Source: Istiophorus platypterus (lineage: Eukaryota; Chordata; Actinopteri; Istiophoriformes; Istiophoridae). Taken from it: 64,000 bases of DNA. The stretch spans positions 20,119,604 through 20,183,603 of the forward strand of contig CM029128.1 in assembly GCA_016859345.1 (NCBI GenBank). Direction: 5' to 3'. Under the pieces are notes generated by a model. The model did no database searches, was not told the origin of the DNA, and was given only the letters and a program-made list of their open reading frames with translations. Shown here piece after piece: positions 22,330 through 32,859 of this stretch; position 1 is the first letter of the stretch, and every line of letters starts with the position of its first letter. The position numbers and the translations under genes are program-made.

Positions 22330-22960
22330 ATCATGAATTCATTTGCTAAAAATAAAAAAAATTTTCAGTCATGTCCTATGTTTCTCCAGCAGATTCATCC
22401 CTTGTTTGGGGGTTCTAGATTCCTAGTCCTGGTCCTGTGGGTACTTCAGAATTATTTCATCATAATGAAACCTGCTTTTTTTAAAGTATTTACTGACATC
22501 TATTTGGGAAGCCTTTGTTGTACCATAAAAATCAGCTCATCAGTCACAAGCTGAACCTCTACAAAGTGTTGGCTAGCTAGCTCGTTAGCAGGACAGCATT
22601 GAAATTCTTGCTTAACGACTAATAGTGTAAAATTGCATTTAGTTAATCAGATGTGTTTGTAAAAACAAGACTAGTTGATCCAATTATCTCTTGATTATCT
22701 GAAGAGAAAACTAATAAGATGGATCACTGATTAAATGATAAGTTTCTAATCAGAAATTAACTACCTCTGTTCACTTCTGATTAAAAGTCCGACACTCAGA
22801 CAGACAAACAGCTAACCACAGCTAATGTCGTCCACAAGCTCAGCACTTCCAATATGGCTGCCACATGGAGGCCATGTGTTACATCACCTGCATCTCCATT
22901 ATTACTGTCCATGTCTCTCCTCACCTCTTTCTTTTTGTTGGTCCTTCCATCTCTCTTTCT
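22330..22960. other. unique AT-rich DNA
   Basis: Holds a 'GCTAGCTAGCTCG' word near 22572 and TTAATCAG-type words; nothing firmly recognised. Confidence 0.4.
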
Positions 22961-22969
22961 CTATTGTCC

Positions 22970-23115
22970 AGAAAGAGTAACAATGAAGACTTAACAAATC
23001 CCCCCTCCAAAAAAGCCACTAACGAACACCCCCCTTCACTTGGCTTAATGAATGCCAGACTTAATTAGAGCACCATGATGTCAGAGGCATTAATTATCAG
23101 TTGGCTTCGTTTCAG
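22970..23115. other. conserved-noncoding-like block
   Basis: Sequence with 'GGCTTAATGAATGCCAGACT', 'TTAATTAGAGCACCATGATG' and 'GCATTAATTATCAGTTGGC', i.e. two TAATTA homeodomain cores within 50 bp, beside a C-rich patch. No coding potential. Confidence 0.4.
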
Positions 23116-23655
23116 AAAACACACACTGTCTCCCTGTCTGTCTTTCTCCCTGTCTGTCTCTCTGTCTTACTTTTTCCTGCATCTGCTTTTCTTTTTTTTC
23201 TTTCTCAGTTCCTTTTTAGTTCGATCTTTTCTATGTTAACTTAGATTTCTGTCCCTCGTGTTTAACTAAGAACTTTGACTCAGGGCTCTGTTATCGTTCC
23301 GACACATGGTGCAAAACGCAGTGGAACACAAGTGAACGGGGTATTTTTCCTGAGGCGCACTGAGGGTACTTCCTTGACTGTGCCAGTTTGGTATCTAAGT
23401 GACTTGCCGTGCACCCCACTGGGGGAAGAGGCACAGAAGAGGGTGTGGTGATGCAAATCCAGTGGCTCATTGCAATCTTTACCAAGATTTTGTGCATATT
23501 GTAAGGTCTGCTCTCTGCTCAGAGCAGGTCATTGCTCAGTGCTCTTTTGTTCTATAGTATTTTGGTCGCTTTATTCAGTGAAATCCCACCCATATAAACC
23601 TCCCTAAAAATCACACAATCCACTTTATCCATCTTTTGCTCTTGTCTTTCCACTT
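23115..23655. other. unique DNA with CT-rich start
   Basis: CT-rich at 23130-23215; the rest is mixed sequence without recognised features. Confidence 0.35.
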
Positions 23656-23659
23656 TTAT

Positions 23660-24145
23660 TTTACATTTTCCAAACATCTAACGGGATAATGCAGGCAGAA
23701 AAGTTCTGCAGTATCCATCTGCAGTCTCTAACAGGAGTGAGGTTGTCACTGTCTAACCACAATTATTCAGGGCAAATCCATTTTTTTTTTCCACCAAGCA
23801 CTAGACTGTTGTAAAATAACCACAGAAACCGCTGTGCTTATGTTTAAATTAGATCTGTTGTTTTGATCAATTTTTCTACTATATTTGTATTTTATACCCA
23901 AGAGTGAAAACAGTCCACATAGTCCCCTGAAATATAGTAGATCAATTAAAACTTCTCTCCCTGCCAATAAATCCCTCAGGACCACCTATTCCTTCCCCCT
24001 CCCCCTGTGTCTCCATCAAAAACACCAGGTAACCAGGGCAACGGTTAATCAGCAGCAATTTTCTTTTTAGCAAGTCTGGCCAAAGAAACAGGCAAAGCTC
24101 TGCAGGTTTGACTTCAATACATGTAGATATCTGCAGCGCCAACAT
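23660..24145. other. conserved-noncoding-like region with an X-box
   Basis: Nearly 500 bp free of recognised repeats, with 'AACCACAATTATTCAGGGC', 'TAGATCAATTAAAACTTC' and a near-ideal RFX site. Short open frames on both strands (23767-24145) have no recognisable product. Confidence 0.4.
24029..24042 (+). promoter_or_regulatory. RFX-type X-box
   Basis: GTAACCAGGGCAAC fits the RFX consensus (two half-sites RGYAAC and GTNRCC in inverted arrangement). RFX factors drive ciliary genes and also bind many enhancers. The match is exact at the core, but function is inferred. Confidence 0.45.
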
Positions 24146-24179
24146 GATTTAATAGAGACCGTTTGTGTTTTATAGTAGT

Positions 24180-24450
24180 GTTTCCAAAAAAAAACATGTC
24201 ATTTTAAGAATCCGAATTTATTTGTGAATCATGCTGAATTATTTATTCTACCTTCGCTGTACATATGGCACCACACAGGTTTTTAATGGCAGATGGTTAT
24301 CGTAAGATAAATAAACCAGCGCGCTTTTATTCACAGCGAAACATGATAATCATAATTTAAACTTTAAAAGAAACATCTTCTGCTCCTTGCAGGATATTTG
24401 AGCTGCCATATTCATATTTTGACGTCCCAGACAACAATGAGCTTCCTCTA
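24180..24450. other. conserved-noncoding-like element
   Basis: Repeat-free block with 'GTGAATCATGCTGAATTATT', 'CTTCGCTGTACATATGGCAC', 'GGCAGATGGTTATCGTAAG' and 'AAACCAGCGCGCTTTTATTC', combining E-box, homeodomain and forkhead-like words with CpGs in an AT-rich setting. Confidence 0.4.
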
Positions 24451-24479
24451 AGAAAAACTCACCACGTTTCCCAAACTGC

Positions 24480-25080
24480 ATCATGATGGGAGAGACCTGT
24501 GCTTAAGGGGGATGAAAATAGCGAATGTGATTGGCCACATTTGCTTACATGCCCAACTATAATGAATGATCCCACCTTGTACCAGAGCACCGCAGGTACA
24601 CCAGGTGTGCCTATCAAAAAATGCCAAAGTGTCAAAGTGTATTTGGCCTAACCATGGTGCACAGGGCGAGAAGCATCTGACTGCACACTGCGCCACGTCA
24701 ACGGATCCACAAAAACAGTTCCCTCAATGTGAAATCCTCTCTGATTCATACCATTTTATGACGTGGCACTAAATCTAATACACGTGTGATCTGTGGCAAG
24801 GAGGCATCAGTAGGAACAGTCATAGCCGAATTCATGGGACATTTGCAGTGCCCCAGCATGCGTGGTCTAGATACCAAGGAAAGATGGCAGACAGCCGAAA
24901 GAAGTCCTCAGTGGAGGTGTCCAACGCACATCAACATACAATTCTTACAATCAAATGTATGTTTCAAGATGGACTCCACCAACTCCTGTGGGAAATATGT
25001 TCATCTGCTGCTGTAAACAAAATGCTGCTGAGATTAAACCAAAAAAGTAGATATGCCACAGAACCAATACTATGAAATAA
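24480..25080. other. unrecognised, possibly repeat-derived segment
   Basis: Open frames appear on both strands (minus 24481-24696; plus 24566-24772, 24786-25016, 24848-25075) with many CpG-decay-type words, a texture often seen in old transposon copies. I recognise no family, no termini and no domain. Confidence 0.2.
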
Positions 25081-25417
25081 AAGAGGCTAAAAGGATCAGT
25101 AGACTTATTGAGTAAGTGATCGTGGACACCTGTGATGCAGGGTGGCAGGAGCACACTGACACACTCAGTGTGTCTACACTGACGAACACTTTTTTTCCCC
25201 AACATCTAATCTTCATTGTATTGTATTGAAGTGGCAATTCTTGCCCCTAAGCCAAAATGAAAAGAAAACAAAAATCCTCCCCTATTTAGGTTCTTTTTTG
25301 ATTACAAAGTTCCAAATTATTATAAGAAGGGGTGGATAAAAACGTAACCACGGAAACTGGTGACAGTAAACTGTTATGCCAACCATAAAAACTGATAGGC
25401 AGAACAACGCTGTATGA

Positions 25418-25860
25418 TGAAAAGTTTGTGGACACACAAACATTACACCCACATTTGATTATTGCACATGTCGTTCCAAAACAATGGGCATTAATCTGCT
25501 GCTATAATAACCTCCACTCCTCCGGGAAGGCTGTTTACACGATTCAGCCACAACACTAATAGTGAGTCCAGCACCGATGAAGGGCGATAAAGTCTGGTTC
25601 ACAATCAGTGTTCCAGCTCATCCCAAAGGTGTTGGACGGGGTGTAGCTCAGGGCTCTGTACAGGCCAGTCAAATTCTTCCGCATCAAATGGGAAAACCAT
25701 TTTATGCACAGTGGTACTGTCGAGTTGAAACAGGCAAAGACCTTCCTCTAACAGTTGCCACAGTTGGAAGCACACCATTGTCTAAAATATTGTTTGCTTT
25801 AGCATTAAGAGCCCAAAGCCCAAAACCTTGAAAAAACAGACCTTGACCAACACACCATTT
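25418..25860 (-). mobile_element. Tc1/mariner-type transposon relic (copy 1)
   Basis: Begins near 'GAAAAGTTTGTGGACACA', a decayed version of the family end (T)GGCCAAAAGTATGTGGACAC. On the minus strand the segment near 25690-25620 decodes as DWPVQSPELHPVQHLWDEL, the third-catalytic-residue region of Tc1 transposases (normally SPDLNPIE). The catalytic E position is Q and D is E, and frameshifts interrupt the rest. The far end is missing. It is a dead copy; three other pieces of the family lie in this window. Confidence 0.8.
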
Positions 25861-26115
25861 ATGAAAACAAGGTCCTAAAGAAACAGGGATTTTTCTTTAA
25901 GGCTGCACTGTGAATGTAGCCCCTGTCTCTCTCTCTCAGATGATAAAATACAGTTCATCTTTGGCCTCTGGGAGCCACAGTTATAACTGAAGTGCTCTCT
26001 CTCACACTCTCTCTCTCTCACTCTTACAATAAACATACTGTTTCATGCTGCACATCTCTATCTCTCTCTCTCACCTCTTACACACAAACAAGCACTCTCT
26101 CTCTGCCATACAAAT

Positions 26116-26122
26116 ATACACA

Positions 26123-26177
<55 letters not shown>
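26116..26177 (+). repeat. (CA)n microsatellite
   Basis: About 60 bp of CA, preceded by imperfect CT and CA words. Confidence 0.96.
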
Positions 26178-26178
<1 letters not shown>

Positions 26179-26272
26179 GTAGCGTGGCTGGCCAGATGGG
26201 ACTCTTCCACATGACCAAGCCGATCAATCAACACTGAAGGGCCCAGGTGCTACTACGCACCATTTCACAGTC
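26178..26272. other. unique island between two CA arrays
   Basis: 95 bp of CpG-containing unique sequence ('GCGTGGCTGGCCAGATGGGA', 'AAGCCGATCAATCAACACTG') enclosed by CA arrays, like the island at 17758-17874. Confidence 0.3.
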
Positions 26273-26287
26273 TGTCACACACACACA

Positions 26288-26328
<41 letters not shown>

Positions 26329-26345
26329 GCACGCATGCACGCATG
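26273..26345 (+). repeat. (CA)n with (GCAC)/(GCAT) tail
   Basis: CA run ending in CGCACGCACGCATGCACGCA. Confidence 0.95.
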
Positions 26346-26400
26346 CAAGTTGTACACCCACATAGCAGCAGAGACATGCAGAGATAGAAAGATAAAGGAC

Positions 26401-26478
26401 GCACACAAACACAGAGGGAAAACACACACACACACACACATACACACAAACAGAGGAGGGAAAACACACACACAGACA
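26401..26478 (+). repeat. imperfect CA-rich repeat
   Basis: Two near-copies of 'AACACAGAGGGAAAACACAC'-type units with CA runs. Confidence 0.85.
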
Positions 26479-26561
26479 TCGTAACATGAATGACCCGAGC
26501 TTGGTCTCTAGAGGCCTCATCTGGTTGGATGACAGAAGATGGAGAAGACAGACAGATGGAC

Positions 26562-26636
<75 letters not shown>

Positions 26637-26700
26637 CATAGATAGATAGATAGATAGATAGATAAATAGATAGGTAGATAGATAGATAGATAGATAGATA
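26562..26700 (+). repeat. (GATA)n microsatellite
   Basis: About 139 bp of GATA/TAGA tetranucleotides with a few interruptions near 26627-26640 and 26664-26674. This is the Bkm-type GATA repeat. Confidence 0.98.
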
Positions 26701-27040
26701 AGGTCTGGTTAGGCATAGACAGAATGGTTTGGGATTAGATGCTCCACTTCACAGTCCCCTGCTTTTGAGGATAGAGGTTCACATGTCTGATAAAACCATG
26801 GCTGGATTAACTTTCAAGGAGGCCCTGGCCATAGTTGGTCAGACAAAACAAGCAGCTAAAATACAATTATTAATATGTTACTTTTCTGACATTTCACACA
26901 CTGAACAATCCTTAAAATAAAAAAAGTCCTGCTTCCTGAACAATCTGCCTCTAAGATTAAAGAACTACAGTAATTTCATTTCTTACATCTGACCATTCTT
27001 CAAATAACCTAAAAGTGACCTCCACAATAACACCAGGACA
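26700..27040. other. unique DNA, nothing recognised
   Basis: A 63-codon open frame at 26729-26920 has no support. Confidence 0.4.
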
Positions 27041-27245
27041 TATCCTCCTCTCCAATCAGGAATGCTGAAGTGCTCCCTGATGAACCACTTCTGTCATAGT
27101 GTACATTTTACATTTCCATCCGCCGCCCTCTCGCTTTGACAAGACCTATTATTAATATCTGAGATCAAATTACTCAGACAATTTACATGTGTTACACAGC
27201 CTCATCAAAACAAAAAAATAATAAATACTCCACAGTGGTTTATAT
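27040..27245. other. conserved-noncoding-like block
   Basis: Contains 'CCGCCGCCCTCTCGCTTTGA', 'CCTATTATTAATATCTGAGA' and 'CAAATTACTCAGACAATTTA', without coding potential or recognised repeats. Confidence 0.35.
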
Positions 27246-27689
27246 TGTGCTGCCATGATAATGCACTGAAGTCAATGCAGCACTAATCAGTGCATGAGAC
27301 CCATTCAAAATATTCTGAGAATGAGGCAGTGCCTGTTCAGTTTTCCACCAGTAGAGACAATGGAGACAACTGGGGGAAGAGCTGGAAAAAAAGATGTTAA
27401 AAGAAAGGACAAAAATTTCTTTATTTTAATGTATTTAGTTTTCTTTATTTTAACCGTTTTTCATTTATTGCAATTATTGACCTGATTTTATTTATTGTGT
27501 TCTTGGCTGCATAATTCTGCTTCATTTTCCTTTTCTATGTATATATTTATATGCATTTTTCTTTAAATAATTGTTGGCAACAACTCTAAATCTTGTGTCT
27601 CCACATAGCCTCTCCTTTCTTTTCATCCTCGACTCTCCATTTAAACATTCTGGGCACAAAGATCCAGATCCAAAGGGAGAGACAGGGGG

Positions 27690-28065
27690 ACGACCTTGGC
27701 ACCACACCCAGCTGAGGTGAGAGGCTCCTGGGGTAGGAAGGGAGACAGGGGCGCCTTGTCTCCGTGGAGGAGAAATGGGGTGCATGGAGAAGAGGATGAT
27801 ACAAAGATATTCAAAAAAGAGACAGAGGACAGGAAAAGGAGAAATGAGGCAAAAGGGAGAGGGGAGAGTAAGAAGTGATGAAGAAAGGAGCAGAAATGAT
27901 GTATCAAGCGCATGGAATGAGGTAAATGGAGAAAAAGACAGAACAAAGGAAGGAGCAGGAAAAGAGAATTAGAAGAGTAAAATCTTTAAAGCAAGATACA
28001 GACAGAAGGAAGGATGGAAAAAGACAGAGAGAGAGAGAGAAATAGAGAGAGAGAGAGAGAGATGT
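27690..28065 (+). repeat. purine-rich tract ending in (GA)n
   Basis: A/G-rich plus strand for about 370 bp, ending in GA repeats at 28026-28062. Open frames on both strands here are compositional. Confidence 0.7.
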
Positions 28066-28069
28066 ATTT

Positions 28070-28190
28070 CTATGTAAAGTGTCCAGATGTGACCTCCTCA
28101 GAGGGGGTCCAGCCTCGTGGCTCAACACTCATTAATAAGGTCACACAGAGGTGAGACAGACGGCTGACTCACTGCATTTCAACAGAAACA
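28070..28190. other. conserved-noncoding-like block
   Basis: 'GTGACCTCCTCAGAGGGGGT', 'ACACTCATTAATAAGGTCAC' and 'GAGACAGACGGCTGACTCAC' combine a nuclear-receptor repeat, a TAAT core and an AP-1-like TGACTCA in about 100 bp. Confidence 0.4.
28138..28154 (+). promoter_or_regulatory. DR5 nuclear-receptor-type element (RARE-like)
   Basis: AGGTCA-CACAG-AGGTGA: two RGKTSA half-sites as a direct repeat with a 5-base spacer, the arrangement preferred by RAR/RXR. A further TGACCT half-site lies about 40 bp upstream. Function is inferred from the motif. Confidence 0.45.
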
Positions 28191-28199
28191 ACACTAGGA

Positions 28200-28680
28200 A
28201 GAGGAGGGAGGCAAGATCATCAGGTATATACCAGCTTTTTATACCATATGCTTTTGTTTAATACTGTGTCTTTACAATAACACACATTTTACAGACTGAA
28301 TTTTACAGACTGCATCTCAACAACCCTCACTAGAACTTACTGTGCTATGCCTCATTAAAAAAAAGCAATCGCAATGCAGCACTTAAAATACTTTTAGTTA
28401 TTTGTTTAATAGGGATGAAATCAAGCTCTTTCCTCAGACATTATTTTCATATTATTTCTAGAAATTACAGAATTAATGCCATAAGAAACCAGTGGATTGA
28501 GGCTGTTGTGCATCAGGATCCGACTGAAGCCACATCAGATGGTTTGTTTAGAACAGAGGAGAATGAGCTTACAGGCTGAAACCACTGAGCCTCTCACTTA
28601 CTATGTAGTTGACAGTTACAGTGGGGTGGGGGTGGGGATGGGTGGGGTAACAGGCTGGTGCACCTGCTCTGGATTGCAAC
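28200..28680. other. unique DNA, nothing recognised
   Basis: Includes a GGTGGGG-rich patch at 28621-28648; no gene. Confidence 0.4.
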
Positions 28681-28684
28681 TAAA

Positions 28685-29440
28685 CACAGGTACACACATA
28701 AACATACATATAGTGCATAACCACATGTACGCACATTCACTGTATAAAAAAAACCCAGAATCAAACAATACCTCAGTGTTCATAGCTTGCATACGTTCAC
28801 ATCCAGATACACGTGTCGTCACACATACACACATACTGTATACACATGAAAGCTAGTGTCATACACTCCGATACAAAGACAGACAAAATGAATTCAAACA
28901 CACACACACATTCATGCAAGTAAAAGTGTGCATACATTCATTTACACAACACACACAATCCACCTACAACCACATACACACATGAGATCTGGTATCACAC
29001 ATTCAGACCCAGACCCAGAGACGGAATGACATACAAACACACAGAAACAACAAATGACTGAATGCACATGAAAAAAAACAAAACATTAAAACATGCACAC
29101 GTACAAGTGCACATGTATTTCAGTCACTTACACAAAGAACACACACATTTAACCACATGAAGCTGCATCCAGACAAAAGCACACACTCAGATGCTGACAC
29201 AGTAACCTCCAAGTGTGCACAGAAACACACACCGCAAACCCACAAACACACACACATGTACAGACATACATAGTTAAAAAGCATAAAAACAAAATCACAC
29301 ACAACCAATAACCATTAAACCACACACAAAAAAACATATATTCATCCATAACAGACACAAATGTGTGTACTTATGTAAACGTATATGTAAGTGCAAGTCT
29401 GTATTTCCACACATTTACACATAATGCACACACATCTTCT
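28685..29440 (+). repeat. degenerate CA-rich higher-order repeat
   Basis: About 750 bp of A/C-rich sequence in which longer units recur. Blocks starting near 28842 ('ACACATGAAAGCTAGTGTCA') and 28978 ('ACACATGAGATCTGGTATCA') run to similar ends ('CTACAACCACAT', 'ATTTAACCACAT'). Unit length is about 135-180 bp because of indels. Confidence 0.5.
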
Positions 29441-29469
29441 GAGTGGTAGATCACTATATTTTTTTTCAG

Positions 29470-29548
29470 GGTGTGTGTATGTGTGTGTATGTATATGTGT
29501 GTGTGTATATGCGTGTGTGTGTTTGTGTGTGTGTGTGTGTGTGTTTGT
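29470..29548 (+). repeat. (TG)n microsatellite, interrupted
   Basis: TG repeats with TATG, TTTG and GCG interruptions. Confidence 0.95.
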
Positions 29549-29645
29549 GGCGGCAGATTAATCTAGTGGGGTCGCTGAGATGACACTAATCCCTTCGCTG
29601 ATTATCTAGAGCATAACATCACTCTAATCCGATGGTGGGGGGTTT
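29549..29645. other. conserved-noncoding-like element with a TAATCC cluster
   Basis: Directly beside a TG array is unique sequence with 'CAGATTAATCTAGTGGGG', 'GACACTAATCCCTTCGC', 'GCTGATTATCTAG' and 'ACTCTAATCCGATGG': four TAATC[CT]/GATTA cores within about 75 bp. Confidence 0.45.
29556..29632. promoter_or_regulatory. cluster of OTX/PITX-type (K50 homeodomain) sites
   Basis: TAATCT near 29559, TAATCC near 29587 and 29625, and GATTA near 29600. K50 homeodomains (OTX, PITX, GSC, CRX) bind TAATCC. The spacing suggests a composite enhancer; binding is not shown. Confidence 0.35.
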
Positions 29646-29649
29646 AAGA

Positions 29650-30885
29650 AAGACAGACAAGGTTAGAGGGAGAGAGAGAGGTTCACACTCAACATGTTCA
29701 GGTTGGGTTCATTAAACTCTGTAATGTTACTTTGTTTTTTTAGTCTGAGTATATTTCAGGTGAGAACTGGGTGTCCAACCTGAACCAACTACAGGAGTTC
29801 ACCACGAAATGCAAGGGATTGTGGGTAGACAAATAAGGTACCTCATGATCGGATATGCTTCACAGAACGCTAAAAAGTCTAGAAAGGTGACATGTCAGTC
29901 TTACACAAGTTGTTTTGACAGCACCAGAACTCTGCAATAAACAGGCTACTTGTGAGTCATGTGATGTCTGATTACCAGCTTTACTTCGCTTGTAACAAAC
30001 TTCACTCCAAAAAACCACGAGTGTGATGTACAAAATGTTCTGACAGCATCTGTGCGGTAAAAAAAGACAACACAAAGTTTGGTCACAGAGGCTACTTATC
30101 ATACTCTTTTGGTATTTATACAAAATATACATATGTACTGCAATTCATATGTTTTAACTGATTTGGATCTTTCTTAATAACACACAGCACAATTAGGTTG
30201 ATAACCAAGTAGGGCAGGTGCTCCCTAGGGCTGTGTCAGCTCCCCAGAAATTTTTAACCTTGAACATTGATGACTGTAAAAGCATGAATCCTGGAAAACA
30301 CTGATCAAAATCTGTGACCATGCACCGATTCCATGTTGATAGTAATACATTCGCTTCTCATTCTGAAACTAGAGATTAGTGCACTGGTGTGATGGTAATC
30401 ACCTTGTGCTTCCACACAAATTCTAACCCCAATCACTGTCCTTTAAGCTTCCTGTTAATAAAAATGAGAACCATCTCAATAATATACTTTACTACAGTTA
30501 ACCAGCCACCCTAACCCTTTTTCCACCTACATCCATCACATCATCAGTACATAAGCCACACCCCAATAACACAGTAGCCCCGTTTGAGACTGTCTCATCC
30601 CCTTAATGGGATCCCAGAAGCATCTGACTGGAATCTTTATTAAAGTGGTTGTGCACTGCACAACTAAGTAAAATTTAAAAACAAACTGTAAGTGTAAAAG
30701 CCACATAAAGGTGGGATTTGTTTTTTAGTGGAGGTATTTTCAATCAGAATGTTTCATTTTCAAAGGAGAAAAGGTTTCAAGGACTAACTCCTTGGTTTGG
30801 CAAGTGCAAACCTATGAAGCATCAAAGACTGTCTCCTAAATGGGGCTAGTGACACCCCAATAACAAGAGACTGCAAATAAGCCAC
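29650..30885. other. unique DNA, nothing recognised
   Basis: About 1.2 kb without gene, array or firmly recognised repeat. A minus-strand frame at 29860-30132 lacks domain or splice support. Confidence 0.4.
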
Positions 30886-31170
30886 TACATAACAACAACC
30901 AAGCATCTGCAAAACACCGCTGTCGTAAAACATTTGAAATGAGCTAGAAAAGCCATAGCAACCACCTGGAAATGCTTTTCCAACCTGAGATCAACTGTGT
31001 GCCACAAACAACGATGACCAACTAACCATCAACCCTACATGACCAATAATACGGTACCTTGAAAAACACTTCCAGCCTTTTAGAAACAAGTTAACAACTT
31101 GCAACCAGCTGACAACATCACCTGAAATACCCTAGCAACCCCCCAGCAATGCCTTAGCAACATTCTGGCA
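30885..31170 (+). repeat. decayed 'CCTAGCAACCACC' tandem repeat
   Basis: Variants of CCATAGCAACCACCTGG recur: near 30952-30970, 31130-31148 ('CCCTAGCAACCCCCCAGCAA') and 31150-31160 ('CCTTAGCAACATTCTGG'), with more diverged AACAACCAAGCA forms before. This is a common fish minisatellite type. Confidence 0.55.
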
Positions 31171-31335
31171 TACAACCATTAGAAGATACTTTTGTTTGGT
31201 CCGAGAATAATCTTTTTTTTTCAGAATGTTCTTTAACATATCATGATTGTTTGAAGCTGTCAGCGCTGGAGAAACTCAGGTCTGTACAATGAATCCAAAC
31301 TTAATGATTATTTTCTTTTTTATTTTCTTTTTTTT

Positions 31336-31377
31336 TAAGTGTCAGAGACTGAGCCAACCATCAGTCTCTGACACTTA
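31336..31377. repeat. perfect 17-bp inverted repeat (hairpin)
   Basis: TAAGTGTCAGAGACTGA and its exact reverse complement TCAGTCTCTGACACTTA are separated by the 8-base spacer GCCAACCA. There are no mismatches. It follows a T-rich stretch, and no MITE termini or target duplication could be identified. Confidence 0.95.
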
Positions 31378-31525
31378 CAACTGGATCACTCACCATCGCT
31401 GGAAATGATGAAAGGCCTGTGGGATTAGTATTGATACTGAAACACCCCATTTTCCATTAGGTTTTCAAGAAAAAAATGTAGAGAGTGAAGAGGATGTTTT
31501 CTATAAAACCGTTGGCAGTGGCGGA

Positions 31526-31626
<101 letters not shown>

Positions 31627-31864
31627 CCCTGGCTGTCTCTGTCTTTTAGTCTTATCATTTTCAAAGTAGATTGCAGCTCCAGTGTGCCAGATGAAGAATA
31701 CAGTATTTCCATTTCGGACTGCAATGTATCTTCCCTCTCCTCCTCTACAACTACTACATAACATAATCTTAACACTGTCACAACACATCACACAGACAAC
31801 GGATCATTCCAAACGATAACATTTTTTAATTTTATGTATTTATATTTTAACATCTAACTGGACA

Positions 31865-32215
31865 ATTTTTCATCTCTCCACTGGTCCAATCTGTCTAAAA
31901 AACATCTGGAGGATGTCAAAATCAACTTCCATCAACCTAAAAACAAGGTCACTTTTCTGACCTGACTTCAACTCCATCAAACACCTATATGGATGAAGTG
32001 GAACGAAGCCTGAGAGTAAGACCTTATCCCCCGACATCAGTGTTGGCCTCACTAATGCTCTTGTGACTTTGGGAGCGCCTCCCGGCAGCCGGGCTCTAAA
32101 CTCTTAGATAAAGCCTTCCTAGAGGAGTAGAGGCTGTATTAGCAGCAGACTAGCGATCAGTTTTGGGTGACATGTAAAACTATCATATGTGGGTGTCTAT
32201 ACAACTATAGCCCCA
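31865..32215 (+). mobile_element. Tc1/mariner-type transposon relic (copy 2)
   Basis: The core 31960-32200 follows the family 3' half: 'GACTTCAACTCCATCAAACA' (DLNPIEH region, E read as K), then 'ACATCAGTGTTGGCCTCACT', 'GAGGAGTAGAGGCTGTATTA' and a decayed end 'TCATATGTGGGTGTCTATAC'. It is frameshifted and lacks the 5' half; the upstream boundary is approximate. Confidence 0.7.
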
Positions 32216-32519
32216 TTGCTCATGTTGGCAGTAGTTTGTATTTGTGTCTCTCCTTTAAAAACACGCGTCTAAAATACTGTAAAACACATTTAAAACATGT
32301 GCTCATACAGGAGAAATACATGATATACTCACCTGTTTCAACTGCTTGTGGCTTCAGAATAGAAGGTTTAAGATCTGAAGTTATGCAAGAAGTGTAATGA
32401 ACATTAAAAAAGCAAGATTTCAGAAAGAGGAAGACACAGGGAGAGTTAGAGTAGGTAGAGTCAGATAGCTGAGAGCTGACATATTCCATATTTGATGCAT
32501 CCAGTCAAAGGTAATTAAG

Positions 32520-32604
<85 letters not shown>

Positions 32605-32613
32605 TGTGTGTAC
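32520..32613 (+). repeat. (TG)n microsatellite, long
   Basis: About 80 bp of uninterrupted TG followed by a short imperfect tail. Confidence 0.97.
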
Positions 32614-32674
32614 GTACATCTGCATGTGTTTGTTTGAGTGATTATATGTCTGTGTGACTGTGTGCATGTGTGAG

Positions 32675-32845
32675 TGAGAGAGAGAAAGAGAGAGAGGCAG
32701 ATTATCTGTGTCAGTGGCCATTTGCTCACAACTGGCGCCACATCGGAGAGAGCCAGAGGCAGAGTGCATCATGGGTAAATGAGCACACGCTGCCTGGCGT
32801 TCTCCACACAGCGGGCCGAGAGAGAAAGATAGAGAGAGAGAAATT
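32675..32845. other. conserved-noncoding-like block flanked by GA runs
   Basis: 'GGCAGATTATCTGTGTCAGT', 'CATTTGCTCACAACTGGCGC' and 'TGCATCATGGGTAAATGAGC' lie between two short GA stretches. CpG-containing, with no coding potential. Confidence 0.3.
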
Positions 32846-32859
32846 GCATGCCAGATGAC

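Noticed and set aside
28685..29440. CRISPR-like or satellite array
   Set aside because: The CA-rich units differ in length and have no constant direct repeat or regular spacers; this is eukaryotic degenerate repeat DNA.
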